This document shows, in pieces, positions 34,752 to 44,181 of a stretch of 64,000 nt of DNA. The stretch's first letter is position 1. Each line of letters begins with the position of its first letter. A program made the position numbers and the translations under genes. Source of the stretch: Streptomyces venezuelae. GTDB lineage: Bacteria > Actinomycetota > Actinomycetes > Streptomycetales > Streptomycetaceae. The notes under the pieces were generated by a model. The model was not told where the DNA came from and did not search any database. It was given only the letters and a program-made list of their open reading frames with translations. The stretch covers positions 7,299,501 to 7,363,500 of the forward strand of contig NZ_CP029190.1 of NCBI RefSeq assembly GCF_008642295.1. Direction: 5' to 3'.

Positions 34752-35110
34752 GCACGCCCGCACCCGCCGGAGTATGGATCATCACCCCCGGCCACGCCCC
34801 CACCCGGTTCCCGACCGCGCACGCAAGCGGTGCGGACGTCGCCCTGGTCGACCTGGAAGACTCCGTCCCACCCGCGGCCAAGCCCGACGCCCGCCACACT
34901 GCCCGGACCTTCTTCACCACACTCGCCTCCAACGGCACCATCCTCGGCATTCGCATCAGCTCGCCCACCACCCGCGACGGCATTGACGACCTCGCCGCCC
35001 TCGCCGACTAACACCGTGGGACCACAGATCGTCCTGATCCCGAAGATGGAGTCCCCGCGCGACATCGAGATCGCGGCTGGCGCCCTCGACACCCCCGACC
35101 ACACCCCTCA
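34748..35110 (+). pseudogene. HpcH/HpaI (CitE-like) aldolase, broken
   Basis: The N-terminus MSTPAPAGVWIITPGHAPTR and DVALVDLEDSVPPAAKPDAR carries the metal-side DLED motif of the HpcH/HpaI aldolase/citrate lyase beta family. The frame stops at 35009-35011, and the family sequence resumes in another frame as TVGPQIVLIPKMESPRDIEI before losing similarity near 35110. The remaining two-thirds of the gene are absent, so it is inactive. It lies just upstream of the sugar-nucleotide/peptide/glycosyltransferase cluster and may once have belonged to it. Confidence 0.75.
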
Positions 35111-35424
35111 CCTGCACGCGCTGCGACGGAGTGGTCCTCCAGATGGGCGGCGCGCACAGCGCAGGCCTTGTCGTGCGCGACGGCGGGCCGCCCTGCCGGG
35201 TGCGCCCCGCGCCCTGTACGACCGCCCGTCACCGTCGACGCCTCCGTTGCCCCGCTTGCGCCTCGAGAAATACTCCACATGGAGCAGACGAGGACCTCTC
35301 GGAGGATTCTCACCCTCAAGACATCATGCTGCATGCCGATACCTCTACAGACCGGCGGGTGCTACCGGCGCGTGCGCCGTGCCGTTTCTCGCAGTTTTCA
35401 GCATTGACGTATCGGAGGCTCTCT

Positions 35425-36624
35425 GTGCGGGTGTTCATCGCTGGTGTGGACGGCTATCTCGGCTGGACCCTGGCGCAGCACCTCGCTCGTCAAGGCCACG
35501 TCATCGGCGGCGCCGATGCCCTGCTGCGCCGCGTCTGGGTCGACGAGATGGGCTCCCTGAGCGCGATCCCCATTGCGTCCGTGGACGAGCGGTTGGCTGC
35601 GTTCAGCGAGCATTTCGGCGAATGCATGCGCTACTTCGCCCTGGACCTGCGCGACCATGCGGCACTGTCCGCCGCCCTGGCGGAGTTCCAGCCTGATGCG
35701 GTGGTGCACCTCGCCGAGTGCCCTTCAGCGCCGTACTCCATGATCGATTTCCAGCATGCCGATTTCGTCCAGAACAACAATGTGTCGGGCACGCTGAGCC
35801 TGCTTTTCGCGATGCGTGACAGTTGCCCGGAGGCGCATCTGGTCAAGCTGGGCACGATGGGTGAGTACGGCACGCCCAACCTCGATATCCCCGAGGGGTT
35901 TTTCGAGGTTGAGTACCGGGGGCGGCGTGACCGGCTCCCGTTTCCTCGTCAGGCTGGCTCTTGGTACCACTGGAGCAAGGTATTCGACTCTCACAACGTC
36001 GCCTTTGCCTGCCAGCTTTGGGGCCTGCGCGCGACCGATGTGATGCAAGGGGTCGTATACGGCACATGGGTTGACGAAGACTCGCGGCTGAACACACGCC
36101 TGGATTTTGATGAGGCGTTCGGAACGGTGCTCAACCGGTTCTGTTCTCAGGCTGTGATCGGTCAGCCTGTCATGCCGTACGGCCTCGGTACCCAGCGGCG
36201 TGGTTTCCTGTCGCTGGCCGACTCCATGCAGTGTCTGAGCTTGGCCATCGAACACCCTGCGGCGGAGGGTGAGTACCGGGTTTTCAACCAGTTGCGCGAG
36301 GTGCTGTCTGTCAATGACCTGGCACATGTCGTGCGTGCGGCCGGTGAAGCTCATGGACTCGCCGTCGGCATCAAGCCCTTGGACAACCCTCGGGTGGAGG
36401 CAGGATCACACCACTACTGCCCGGAGAGCCGGCACCTTCGGGAGCTGGGCTTCAGGCCGTCGCTGCCGATCGATGAAGTGGTGCGGGCCATGATCGGCGA
36501 CCTGTTGCCGCACCGAGACCGGATTGCGGGCCATGCTGACCGGCTCGCGCCGACCGTGCAGTGGCGCAAGCAGTACACGACACCTGCACAGACATCAAAT
36601 GGATTGCGAAAGGAACTCTCATGA
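35425..36624 (+). CDS. UDP-sulfoquinovose synthase-like enzyme (SQD1 family)
   Basis: A 399-residue extended SDR. The NAD motif is GVDGYLGW (7-14). SAPYSMID (101-108), KLGTMGEYGTPNLDIPEGFF (141-160) and YHWSK (181-185, catalytic Tyr-Lys) closely follow plant and bacterial SQD1, as does GVVYG followed by the RLDFDEAFGTVLNRFC block and PRVEAGSHHY near the end. SQD1 makes UDP-sulfoquinovose from UDP-glucose and sulfite. The GTG start at 35425 has GGAGG six bases upstream. It overlaps the peptide gene by 4 bp. No sulfolipid synthase is nearby, which suggests that the sugar serves another acceptor. Confidence 0.85.
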   Translation: MRVFIAGVDGYLGWTLAQHLARQGHVIGGADALLRRVWVDEMGSLSAIPIASVDERLAAFSEHFGECMRYFALDLRDHAALSAALAEFQPDAVVHLAECPSAPYSMIDFQHADFVQNNNVSGTLSLLFAMRDSCPEAHLVKLGTMGEYGTPNLDIPEGFFEVEYRGRRDRLPFPRQAGSWYHWSKVFDSHNVAFACQLWGLRATDVMQGVVYGTWVDEDSRLNTRLDFDEAFGTVLNRFCSQAVIGQPVMPYGLGTQRRGFLSLADSMQCLSLAIEHPAAEGEYRVFNQLREVLSVNDLAHVVRAAGEAHGLAVGIKPLDNPRVEAGSHHYCPESRHLRELGFRPSLPIDEVVRAMIGDLLPHRDRIAGHADRLAPTVQWRKQYTTPAQTSNGLRKELS

Positions 36625-36863
36625 ACGAGAACACGAGCGAGAAACTGCGCAAGCTCCTGAAGGACGCATGTGAGGAGTCCAACCTGATCCGTGAGCTGCA
36701 TGAAGATCCGCGGTCAATCGCAGAGCGGTACGACCTGTCTGACGCCGAGCGGGAGCGTCTTGAGAACTCGGACGTGCTGATGGTCCTTGTGGGCAGGTCA
36801 CCGGCCGGAAGCGGCCAGTCGCCGGCCACGACGACGACCCCGATCACCATTACCGACTGCTGA
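36621..36863 (+). CDS. Putative RiPP-like precursor peptide with mucin-like tail
   Basis: An 80-residue peptide. Residues 1-55 are charged and helical (KLRKLLKDACEESNLIRELH, then EDPRSIAERYDLSDAERERL), a form common to RiPP leader peptides with a DP-x-ARY-x-LS pattern. Residues 57-80 change character: GRSPAGSGQSPATTTTPITI then TDC, rich in Thr, Ser and Pro, ending in a single Cys. Such a tail is a good acceptor for O-glycosylation. It overlaps the SQD1-like gene (ATGA) and ends 6 bp before the glycosyltransferase gene. No peptidase or transporter is visible nearby. The RiPP role is inferred. Confidence 0.65.
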   Translation: MNENTSEKLRKLLKDACEESNLIRELHEDPRSIAERYDLSDAERERLENSDVLMVLVGRSPAGSGQSPATTTTPITITDC

Positions 36864-36869
36864 ACCGCA

Positions 36870-37874
36870 GTGCTCACCACACCCGCCATCAGCGTCGTCT
36901 TCCCCGCGCGTGACGAGGGCGCACGCGTCAGGCCAACCGTTGCATCGATCATCGAGACCTGCGAAGCACCTCACGAGATCGAAGTGGTCATCGTTGACGA
37001 CTGCTCGAAGCCGGCGGGGCAGCCCGATGTCAGCGGGTTGGTGGATCGTGGCGTCCAGGTGCGCGTCATCCGGTCAGATGCGCATCTGGGTGTCGGGGCG
37101 GCGCGTAACCTGGCCGTCCGGCACGCCCGTGGAGACGTGGTCTGCATCACCGACGCCCACGTCCGGTTCTCACCGTCATGGGACCAGGAGGTGCGCCGCC
37201 TCATCGCGCCCCATCGGATCTTGGCGGCCAGCATCCGGAACCGGGACTCCACCTCGTGGCGCAGCTTCGGTTGCCGCTTGGTCGTGCCGCACATGGGCAC
37301 GTACTGGAACACCAGCCCGCCGGTCTCGGCGCCGTACGTCCAAATCGCCTCGTCCGCTGGAACCGTGCTGGAGCGAGCACTGTTTCAGCGTATTGGCGGC
37401 TATGACGAGGGGATGCTGCATTACGGCGGGTTCGAACCAGAGTTCAGCGTACGGGCCTGGTGCAGCGAGGCCGAGATCATCATTACACCCGGCATTGAAA
37501 TCACGCACCGGTTCAAACCCGTTGACGAGCGGGTCGCATTCGTCGAAGCTGCACGCACTGCCATCGTGCACAATTGCCTGCGCTTCGGCGTGGCCTACCT
37601 GCCCGAGTCGATGATCCTGGAAATGGTGCGTCTGCACGCAGCGGAGTTCCCGAATCACATTCAGTGCGCATTGCGCCTGCTTGAACAGCGGGATGCCTGG
37701 CGCCGCCGTGACGAGCTCGCGGAGACCCTTGCGCGCGACTTCGGCTGGTTCGTGGAACGTTTTGGGCTGCGCGACCAAGTCGGGAGACCGATTCCCGTAG
37801 CGGCTACGTGGAATGGGGAGACACTCGAGAGCGACAGGCCTGTGGCGACGTCCACCCTGCCGAGCTCTCCGTAG
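36870..37874 (+). CDS. GT2/GT27-like glycosyltransferase, polypeptide GalNAc-transferase type
   Basis: A 334-residue GT-A glycosyltransferase. ISVVFPARDEGARVRPTVAS (7-26) is the GT2 start; DAH at 95-97 takes the place of the metal-binding DxH of polypeptide GalNAc-transferases. GTYWNT (143-148), GGYDEGMLHYGGFEPEFSVR (177-196) and ITHRFK (211-216) match the Gly/Glu-rich and histidine motifs of that group. Those enzymes add a sugar to Ser/Thr of proteins. There is no lectin domain. The GTG at 36870 lies 6 bp after the peptide gene. It is expected to glycosylate the Thr/Ser tail of that peptide. Confidence 0.85.
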   Translation: MLTTPAISVVFPARDEGARVRPTVASIIETCEAPHEIEVVIVDDCSKPAGQPDVSGLVDRGVQVRVIRSDAHLGVGAARNLAVRHARGDVVCITDAHVRFSPSWDQEVRRLIAPHRILAASIRNRDSTSWRSFGCRLVVPHMGTYWNTSPPVSAPYVQIASSAGTVLERALFQRIGGYDEGMLHYGGFEPEFSVRAWCSEAEIIITPGIEITHRFKPVDERVAFVEAARTAIVHNCLRFGVAYLPESMILEMVRLHAAEFPNHIQCALRLLEQRDAWRRRDELAETLARDFGWFVERFGLRDQVGRPIPVAATWNGETLESDRPVATSTLPSSP

Positions 37875-37939
37875 CAACTCTTCCGTCTGTGGCCGGTCCT
37901 GCGCCCGGGGCTTGACCGGGCAGTGTGCCCGGAGGTTGC

Positions 37940-38045
37940 TGCTGTGGTGCGTCGGTGGGGTAGGCGCGGCCGAGGATCTCGCCGTCGACGCGGACCCGAC
38001 GCCCGCCACCTGCGTCCGGCGGATAGACGATGACGCGCAGTCAGG
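37940..38045 (-). pseudogene. Fragment of a small Streptomyces-type protein
   Basis: On the minus strand the frame reads LRVIVYPPDAGGGRRVRVDG then EILGRAYPTDAP, a pattern typical of small Streptomyces proteins usually of about 65-70 residues. The natural second half is missing and the frame runs on into non-matching DNA. The fragment lies directly after (on the minus strand) the broken DUF6233-like gene. Confidence 0.45.
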
Positions 38046-38074
38046 GCCCATCCCTTCACCGTGCCGGCACCCGG

Positions 38075-38865
38075 TCACTGCAGAACTCCAAGGGGGGTGT
38101 CGGGGCGGCAGTGGATACAGGCCGGCACGCCCTCGGTCAGCAGTTGGCGGAGCTGTTCCGGGGCCGCAGGGACGCAGCGATTGCCGGTTCCCAGCAGTCC
38201 CCGGTATGGATGCGGACCGGGAGTCGGCTGGCGCCGATACTGCGCTCGACCAACCACGCCGCGGGTTCGGGCGCCGGCTGCTGCCGAGCGGTGGCGGCCT
38301 CGCGCTCCTCGGCGGCGGCAAGGGCCTTCTCCGCGCGGCCGAGCTCCCCGCGCAGGTAGGTGATCAGGGTCTGGAGTCGGGGCAGGTCCGGCGGCAGTAC
38401 GGACATGCGGATCAGCCCCCGTTCTGCGCACGCCGGGCGGCCTTTGCATGCCTCGCACAAGGGGCTGGCAGGGGACCGATACCGCGCGGACGGCTGGTGG
38501 CCCCGGGCGCAGGGTCCGGTCTGGCTGGGCGCCCAGGTGACGGGTACGGCCTTCGGGCGGGCCGTGGCGGTGGTCTGCTCGCTCATGCTGCTGGCCGTTC
38601 CGTCGGGCCCGAGGCGTGGGTTGCGGGCGGCGCGACGGAGCTCGACGCCGCCGGCCCGCCAGCCGGCGGGGGCCGCCCAGGAGGGATGGGTCCACAGGCG
38701 ACCGGAGAGGGTGATCAGCCGGCGCCGCAGCACGGTCGTGCCCGCTCTGGCGGGCGCCTGTGCGAGATCCGCGTAGGTCTGCTGCCACGCCCTTTGGAGG
38801 GCGAGCAGGTCATCGGGAAGCGGAGTGGCCCGCCAGGAGTCAGCGGCCGTACTGAGGCTGAGCAT
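38075..38865 (-). pseudogene. DUF6233-like gene, frameshifted, with fused upstream frame
   Basis: From the ATG at 38406 the frame reads MSVLPPDLPRLQTLITYLRG, a coiled segment, then PAAWLVERSIGASRLPVRIH and TGDCW. The natural ending, GTGNRCVPAAPEQLRQLLTE then GVPACIHCRPDTPLGVL, lies in another frame and stops at 38075. The break is near 38200. Upstream, 38407-38865 is open in the same frame (DDLLALQRAWQQTYADLAQA, then WTHPSWAAPAGW) and may be a separate small gene that lost its stop. DUF6233 proteins have no known function. Confidence 0.6.
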
Positions 38866-39120
38866 CGAAGTTGTCCACCGTCACTTGTCGCCCGATTTCA
38901 ACAGCACACGGGGATCTCGTGTCTGCGAAATATCGGTGGAAGATGGGTTCTGGCACAGATCTTGGGGAACCATCGCGGAGCGTGACCTCGGTGTTCGATT
39001 GCGAGTGACTGACTCGTGCGAGACGGCGCACGCCTTGGCGTCTGAAGGCCGGAAGTGACGCTCCCTCAGGTGCATTCCGTTCGCTGCTTTGGCTGGCTGT
39101 GGACAGTGATGGTGCTGGTC

Positions 39121-40719
39121 ATGCAGACCGATGCACCGTTCTGGGATTCGCTGGTGTTCGACGGGATCGACGATGTGGAGGTCGAGGCGGTTACGGTCGC
39201 GTTCGGCACGGCCGAGGTGGTAGCAAGAGGCCGCATGGCGGGGGCGGCGTGTCCGGACTGCGGCCGCTTCGCGGACCGGGTCCACGACCGTTACCAGCGC
39301 AGGCTGAAGGACCTTCCGCTCGCTGAGCAGGGCTTTGTGATCCGGCTGATGGTCCGGCGATTCATCTGCGGGTCGGCGGACTGTCCGCGCCGAACGTTCG
39401 CCGAGCCGTTCTCCCGGCTGGCCGCGCCCTACGCGCGGTTCACCATGCGGCTGAACCGCGCCCTGGAGCGGGTGGGGCTCGCCTTGGCGGGACGAGCCGG
39501 CGCTCGACTGGCGGCCCAGCTCGGCTTCGGTGCGGGACGGATGACCTTGTTACGCAGGGTCATGGCGTTGCCCGATCCGCGATTCAGTACTCCACGCGTG
39601 CTGGGCGTGGACGACTTTGTGATCCGTCGCGGCCAGACCTACTCCACCGTCTTGACCAGCGTCGAAGACCATCGCGTGGTCGACGTGCTCCCGCCCCGTG
39701 AAGCCGGCCGCTGGCAGCTTGGCTGGACTGCCATCCCGGCGTGGAGATCATCTGCCGGGACCGGGCGGGTGCCTACGCCGAGGGCGCGCGGCGCGGTGCA
39801 CCCGACGCTTTGCAGGTCGCCGACCGGTTCCATCTGTGGCAGGGCCTCGGCCGCGCCGTGGAGACCTGCGTCGCTGCCCACCGCGACTGTCTGCGCACGC
39901 CGGCGCCCAGCGGCACACTGACGGAAGCCACCCGACCGACTTCAGGGGGATCGCAAGACGACGCGGAGCCCGTCGGCCGGCGGGCCGCGCGAAAGAAGGC
40001 CGCACACGCCCTGGTCCACGAGATGCTCGCCCAGGGGCACTCGCGCCGGGCGATCGCCCGGCATCTGGGCTGGGGCCTCAACACCGTCCTCCGGTACGCA
40101 AACGCCTCACGCTGGCAGGACACCATCCGCGAGAACCGGCCCCGGCCCAGCAGACTCGATCCCTACAAGCCCTACCTCGAACGACGATTCACCGAGGATG
40201 CACCAGCGTCACCCAACTCCACGGCGAACTGGTCGCCGAGCAGGCTCCCGTCACCTACGGCATGGTCCGAGCCCACATCGCCACCTTGCGCAGGGACCCG
40301 TCCGCCGCACCGCCACGGCCAGCGACCGTACGGCCGGTGACCGGCTGGCTCACCCGCCACCCCGCCACCCCGCCACCCTGAGTGAGGAGGACCGCATCGG
40401 CCTCAAGGACCTTTTGACCCGTTGTCCGGAACTGGACACGGCTGCCCGACATGTCCGCGACTTCGGCGAGATACTCACCGACCGCCTCGGCGCCACGCTC
40501 CCTGCCTGGATCGACGCAGTCGAAGCCAGCCGGCTGCCCGGGCTCACTGGCTTCGCGCTCCATCTGCGGCGAGACCTCGACGCCGTGATCGCCGGCCTCA
40601 CCCTGGACTGGAGCTCGGGCAGCGTCGAGGGAGCCGTGAACCGCATCAAGAAGATCAAGAGACAGCTCTACGGCCGAGCCGGCTTCCACCTGCTCCGGAA
40701 GATGATCCTGCTGCAGTAG
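39121..40719 (+). pseudogene. ISL3-family transposase, multiple frameshifts
   Basis: Frame one (39121 to about 39720) holds the zinc-binding region (CPDCGRF, then CGSADCPRRTF) and VLGVDDFVIRRGQTYSTVLT with the first catalytic Asp. Frame two (about 39740-40190) reads VEIICRDRAGAYAEGARRGA and VADRFHLWQGLGRAVETCVA. Frame three has TQLHGELVAEQAPVTYGMVR. Frame four (to 40719) has LDWSSGSVEGAVNRIKKIKR with the last Glu. At least three frame changes make it non-functional as sequenced. Confidence 0.9.
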
Positions 40720-40842
40720 CGCCTCGCAGTGGCTATTCGAGGTGCGACTCCCGATACCTTTCCTCAAGCTGTTCCTCCCAGTGAAAGCGGGCAGCCACGT
40801 CCGGCTGCGCGACTTGCAGGACAGGGAGAGGCGGCAGCGATG

Positions 40843-41568
40843 TCATGCTTTGGCATCGGGCATGCCGCTGGTGACGACGATCGCCGCCACGTCGCCGGTC
40901 TTCGTACGGCCCAACCAGACGACGCCGCCCGACTCAGCCCCGAACGTGACCAGATCGGCTTGCTGCGACTCATCGCGTACCCGTTCGCACCCGTCGGCCA
41001 ACTGCTCAGAATCGCGCGGGGCAGGGACCCCGTCTATGAACGTGCGAAACGGTGCGGACAAGGTCGTCCACGCGCCTGCATCGGCGAAGCAGCCGACATT
41101 AGCATCGGAGAAGAAGCGGGGCTCCTCGCCCGGCTGAAGCCGGGCGATGTCGTCCTCGACACTCAGGCCCATCTCCCATCCGACGACAGGGTCGTCGCTG
41201 ATGCACAGGCGCGTCGCGGCGCACTCAACACCGTCGACGTGCTCGCCCATGAACTCGTACGGGCCCGCCGTCCACGCGATCTCTACCCGGTAGACGCCCG
41301 GGGGAATGCGCACCGCCAGCTCCCTCGGGGGCCTGGGCGGCAGCCCCCTCTGGTACTCCCAGACCTGGTCGTCGTGCCATGGCGCATCGACGACAAGCCG
41401 GCCGCTCGGTACGCGGATCGTCGTCAGCTCCTCGATGCCCGTCACGACTACCGGCGTCATCGGATCGTCGTACACCGTCCCAAGGTGAGCACCGGGCGTG
41501 AAAGCCGCCTCCAAGTACCAGGTGGCCTCAGGCCCGGCTGCCAGCCGCGCGTCCCTGACCCACTCCAT
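40843..41568 (-). CDS. DUF4241-like protein, passenger within the ISL3 repeats
   Basis: A 241-residue protein with DUF4241-type blocks: ELAVRIPPGVYRVEIAWTAG, then VECAATRLCISDDPVVGWEM and FFSDANVGCFADAGAWTTL. DUF4241 proteins are small and are suspected immunity proteins of toxin systems. The ATG at 41568 follows GGAGGGAG. It lies between the ISL3 transposase and the right terminal repeat, opposite to the transposase. It looks intact. No toxin is next to it. Confidence 0.8.
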   Translation of the reverse strand: MEWVRDARLAAGPEATWYLEAAFTPGAHLGTVYDDPMTPVVVTGIEELTTIRVPSGRLVVDAPWHDDQVWEYQRGLPPRPPRELAVRIPPGVYRVEIAWTAGPYEFMGEHVDGVECAATRLCISDDPVVGWEMGLSVEDDIARLQPGEEPRFFSDANVGCFADAGAWTTLSAPFRTFIDGVPAPRDSEQLADGCERVRDESQQADLVTFGAESGGVVWLGRTKTGDVAAIVVTSGMPDAKA

Positions 41569-41781
41569 GTCTCACTCCCTCCTCGCCACCCGGCCGGGCG
41601 GTTAACCGAAAGCTACGTGGGCCCGCTGACATCGGCACTTCTTGCATCGTCGCAATCCGTGATCGCTCCCCAAGATCTGTGCCAGAACCCAGAACCTGGC
41701 GACACGATCCGTCGTCGGCCCGAACATCGTCGAGAGTCTTGTGGCGCAGGGCAAGGAGGTGCCTGGTGACAGGATCGAGGG

Positions 41782-42087
41782 GTGCTGATCAAGGGATACG
41801 ACGTCGGCCCGTTGGTCGCGGGCGAGTCATTGCTGGCCCGCCCGGGCTGCTGGTCGAACTACCTCCTGGCGATGTGCAGCGACGGTGGGTGTGCTGAGGG
41901 GCCGGTTCCGGAGTGGTTCGGTGAGGACGGCGCCGATGCCGATGCCCTGTCCGAGGTCCTGTTCGATCCCGGACGCTGGCCGGTGTTCAGGGTGCCGGCA
42001 GAAGATGGCCCCGGAGCCGTGGTGATCTACCGCAACCTGGATGGCGACTACGGCACCGACTACCTCCTCACCCATCCAGGCAGAAGC
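41782..42087 (+). pseudogene. Hypothetical protein truncated by an IS110 relic
   Basis: The start GTG at 41782 begins a natural-looking protein (GYDVGPLVAGESLLARPGCW, then VLFDPGRWPVFRVPAEDGPG and YGTDYLLTHPG). At about 42087 the frame runs straight into an IS110 transposase fragment, so the host gene lost its 3' end. The length and style fit small immunity-like proteins found nearby. Family not recognised. Confidence 0.6.
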
Positions 42088-42809
42088 TGCGTCGAGCAGA
42101 TTGCCCGCGAGCTGATGAAGCTCGCGCCGACACCGGCCAAGGCCGCGTGCCTGACTCGCACCCAGATCACGGCGGCTCTCAAGCGTGCGGGTCGCAAGCG
42201 CGGCATCGAGTCAAACGTCGAGCGGCTGCGCGAGGCATTCCGCACCGACTGGGCCCGTCAGCCCGAGCTGGTCGAGGACGCGCTCGGCAAGCAGACGGTC
42301 GCCTACTCGGACAGCTCACCGCCGCCTGCGCTGCCGCCGCCGACCTCGCCCAGGCTGTCGAGGAGGCGTTCCCGCAACACCCGGACTCCGAAATTATCCT
42401 CAGTTTCCCCGGCCTCGGTATCCAGCTTGCCGCCCGGGTGCTGGCCGAAATCGGAGACGACCGCCCCCGCTTCGCGGACGCCCACGGCCTGAAGGCCTAC
42501 GCGGGCGCCTCACCCGTCACCCGGGCCTCCGGCAGGAAGCCCAGCATCACCAGACGATGGGTGAAGAACGACCGGCTCAACCGCGCCGGCTACCTCTGGG
42601 CGTTCTCAGCGATCGCTGCCTCGCCCGGTGCCAAAGCCCACTACCGGCGGCGACGTGACGACCACGGAGACTGGCACGCCGCCGGCCAGCGCAATCTGTT
42701 CAACCGGATGCTAGGCCAGCTCCACCCTGCCTCAAACACGGCCGCCTGTTCGATGAGCACACCGCATTCCCGGCGCCGCAGGACCCAGCACTCGCAGTGG
42801 CGTAGGTGA
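42088..42809 (+). pseudogene. IS110-family transposase relic (third copy, different subtype)
   Basis: Lacks the N-terminal RuvC-like domain. It reads LMKLAPTPAKAACLTRTQIT, then ALKRAGRKRGIESNVERLRE; after a frame change near 42300 it continues with LTAACAAAADLAQAVEEAFP, SFPGLGIQLAARVLAEIGDD, AYAGASPVTRASGRKPSITR and NRMLGQLHP at the end. The motif order is that of the IS110 C-terminal half. It is of a different subtype from the copies at 26914 and 45843. Confidence 0.88.
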
Positions 42810-42866
42810 TCCAGCTCATGACTTACCGCCCCCAGAGGTCGCTCCGCAGCGTGCTTGAATCACCGG

Positions 42867-43670
42867 ATGATCGACTGGTCCACACTCCACGACGCCTACG
42901 GCCCGGCACACGCAATACCCGGGCTGCTGGACCGAGCCATCGGTCGTGACCAGGAGGCCATCGACTGGCTTTGGGGGCGCTTGTGCCACCAGGGGACGAT
43001 TACCCCGGCGAGCATCGCCGCACTGCCGCGGCTCGCGGACATCGCGAAGACCCAGGACGCCGGGGACTGGGCGCTCGATCTGGCCGGAGCCATAGCGGGT
43101 GGCCTCCTTCAACCTCACGGCGCCGACGAAGAAGTCGCCCGCTGTGCGGCGACCTTGGCCGAGCTTCGCGCCATGGCCGCCGCCCGGCTGCAATCTGGCT
43201 TGGACGGGAAGATCTACCTGAGTCGGCTGCGGGCCATGATCGCGTTCGACGGCCAGCCCTTGTGGTCTGAGGTCCTGGACGACTTCACCGATTCCTTCGT
43301 CACTGTCGCGTGTCCGCACTGCGACGCACCGGTGACGGTCGCGGTCGGCGACTACGGCTGCTACTCCTCGATCCGGGATTGGCATCTGGGGGATGTCCAC
43401 CAGGTCCCCCTTCGGCCAGCTGTTTTGCACGAGCTGACCGGCACCGGGAGGATGTTGCACGAGTCGGCCGTACGGGATGGCCAGCAACGGCTCGCCTGGG
43501 GCCTGACGCACCTGTTCGGCCAGGCGGAATGTCCAGGATGCGGGAGTGTCTTCGGCATTGCAGACGAGTACGAGGCCGCCAATGCACCCGCCCCATGGGA
43601 CATCCGCCACGCAGTACGGTCCGCCATGGCGGCCCCGGTGCTGCGGGCTTCGCCGGCTAGGAAGCGGTAG
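42867..43670 (+). CDS. Hypothetical protein with two CxxC pairs
   Basis: A 267-residue protein. A helical N-terminal part (MIDWSTLHDAYGPAHAIPGL) is followed by a possible zinc ribbon with CPHC (about 150) and CPGCG (about 233), and a GDVHQVPLRPAVLHELTGTG segment. The ATG at 42867 gives the natural N-terminus. The last residues overlap an IS3 relic, so the native C-terminus has been replaced by IS-derived codons (LRASPARKR). Function unknown. Confidence 0.7.
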   Translation: MIDWSTLHDAYGPAHAIPGLLDRAIGRDQEAIDWLWGRLCHQGTITPASIAALPRLADIAKTQDAGDWALDLAGAIAGGLLQPHGADEEVARCAATLAELRAMAAARLQSGLDGKIYLSRLRAMIAFDGQPLWSEVLDDFTDSFVTVACPHCDAPVTVAVGDYGCYSSIRDWHLGDVHQVPLRPAVLHELTGTGRMLHESAVRDGQQRLAWGLTHLFGQAECPGCGSVFGIADEYEAANAPAPWDIRHAVRSAMAAPVLRASPARKR

Positions 43671-44181
43671 CCGAACTCAGGGTCCTCACGGTGGGCAGCG
43701 AACAACGCGTTCGCGCGATACGCCTCCTCGAGAACAGCGTCGGTCACGGGCTTGCCGAGCCAGCGGTAGTAGGGCTGCCTGGCGAGCTTGAGTACCCGGC
43801 ACGTCACCGTGACGGGCACCCCGTCCCCGGCCAGCTCCTTCACGAGCGGGTAGATCCTTTTCCCGGCAGATGCGCCTGCGACAAATAGGCCGCAGCCCGA
43901 CGCAGAACCTCGTTCTCCTGCTCCAGCAGCTTGATCCGCCGACGTGCCTCCCTCAGCTCCGCACTCTCCTTGCTGGAAACTCCGGGCTTGGACCCGTCGT
44001 CGCTGTCCGCCCGGCGCATCCACGTCCACAACGTCATCGGGTGGACCCCGACGTCGGTGGCGACCTGCTCGACCGTCACACCCAGACCGCGGTTCCTCGC
44101 GACCCGCGCGACGTCCTGGCGGAACTCTTCCGGATAGGGCTTGGGCACAGCGACATCCTTCCCACCTGCCCAGCAGGGCAA
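43650..44181 (-). pseudogene. IS3-family element relic (orfA plus start of orfB)
   Basis: orfA reads PKPYPEEFRQDVARVARNRG, then VTVEQVATDVGVHPMTLWTW and the leucine-zipper LLEQENEVLRRAAAYLSQAH typical of IS3. orfB follows in another frame: IYPLVKELAGDGVPVTVTCR, then EEAYRANALFAAHREDPEFG YRFLA split here for length. The catalytic DDE part of orfB is missing. The upstream end was not found. An inactive fragment. Confidence 0.9.

Larger units (their letters stand above)
38945..41690 (+). mobile_element. ISL3-family unit with perfect 24-bp terminal repeats and a passenger gene
   Basis: The left repeat is at 38945-38968 and the right at 41667-41690. Both start GGGTTCTGGCACAGATCTTG and are perfect reverse complements over 24 bp. 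The unit contains a broken ISL3 transposase and, in opposite orientation, a DUF4241 gene. No 8-bp target duplication is visible (TGGAAGAT against AGAACCTG). Either the right repeat comes from a second lost copy, or the element carried the passenger. At 2.75 kb it is larger than usual for the family. Confidence 0.75.

Noticed and set aside
34143..34763. A continuous minus-strand frame that seems to fuse a new N-terminus to the IS701 transposase tail
   Set aside because: Homology to IS701 stops sharply at about 34557; the extension has no family resemblance and results from the deletion junction.
38937..41698. 8-bp target duplication of the ISL3 unit
   Set aside because: The flanking octamers TGGAAGAT and AGAACCTG do not match, so no simple insertion event can be claimed.
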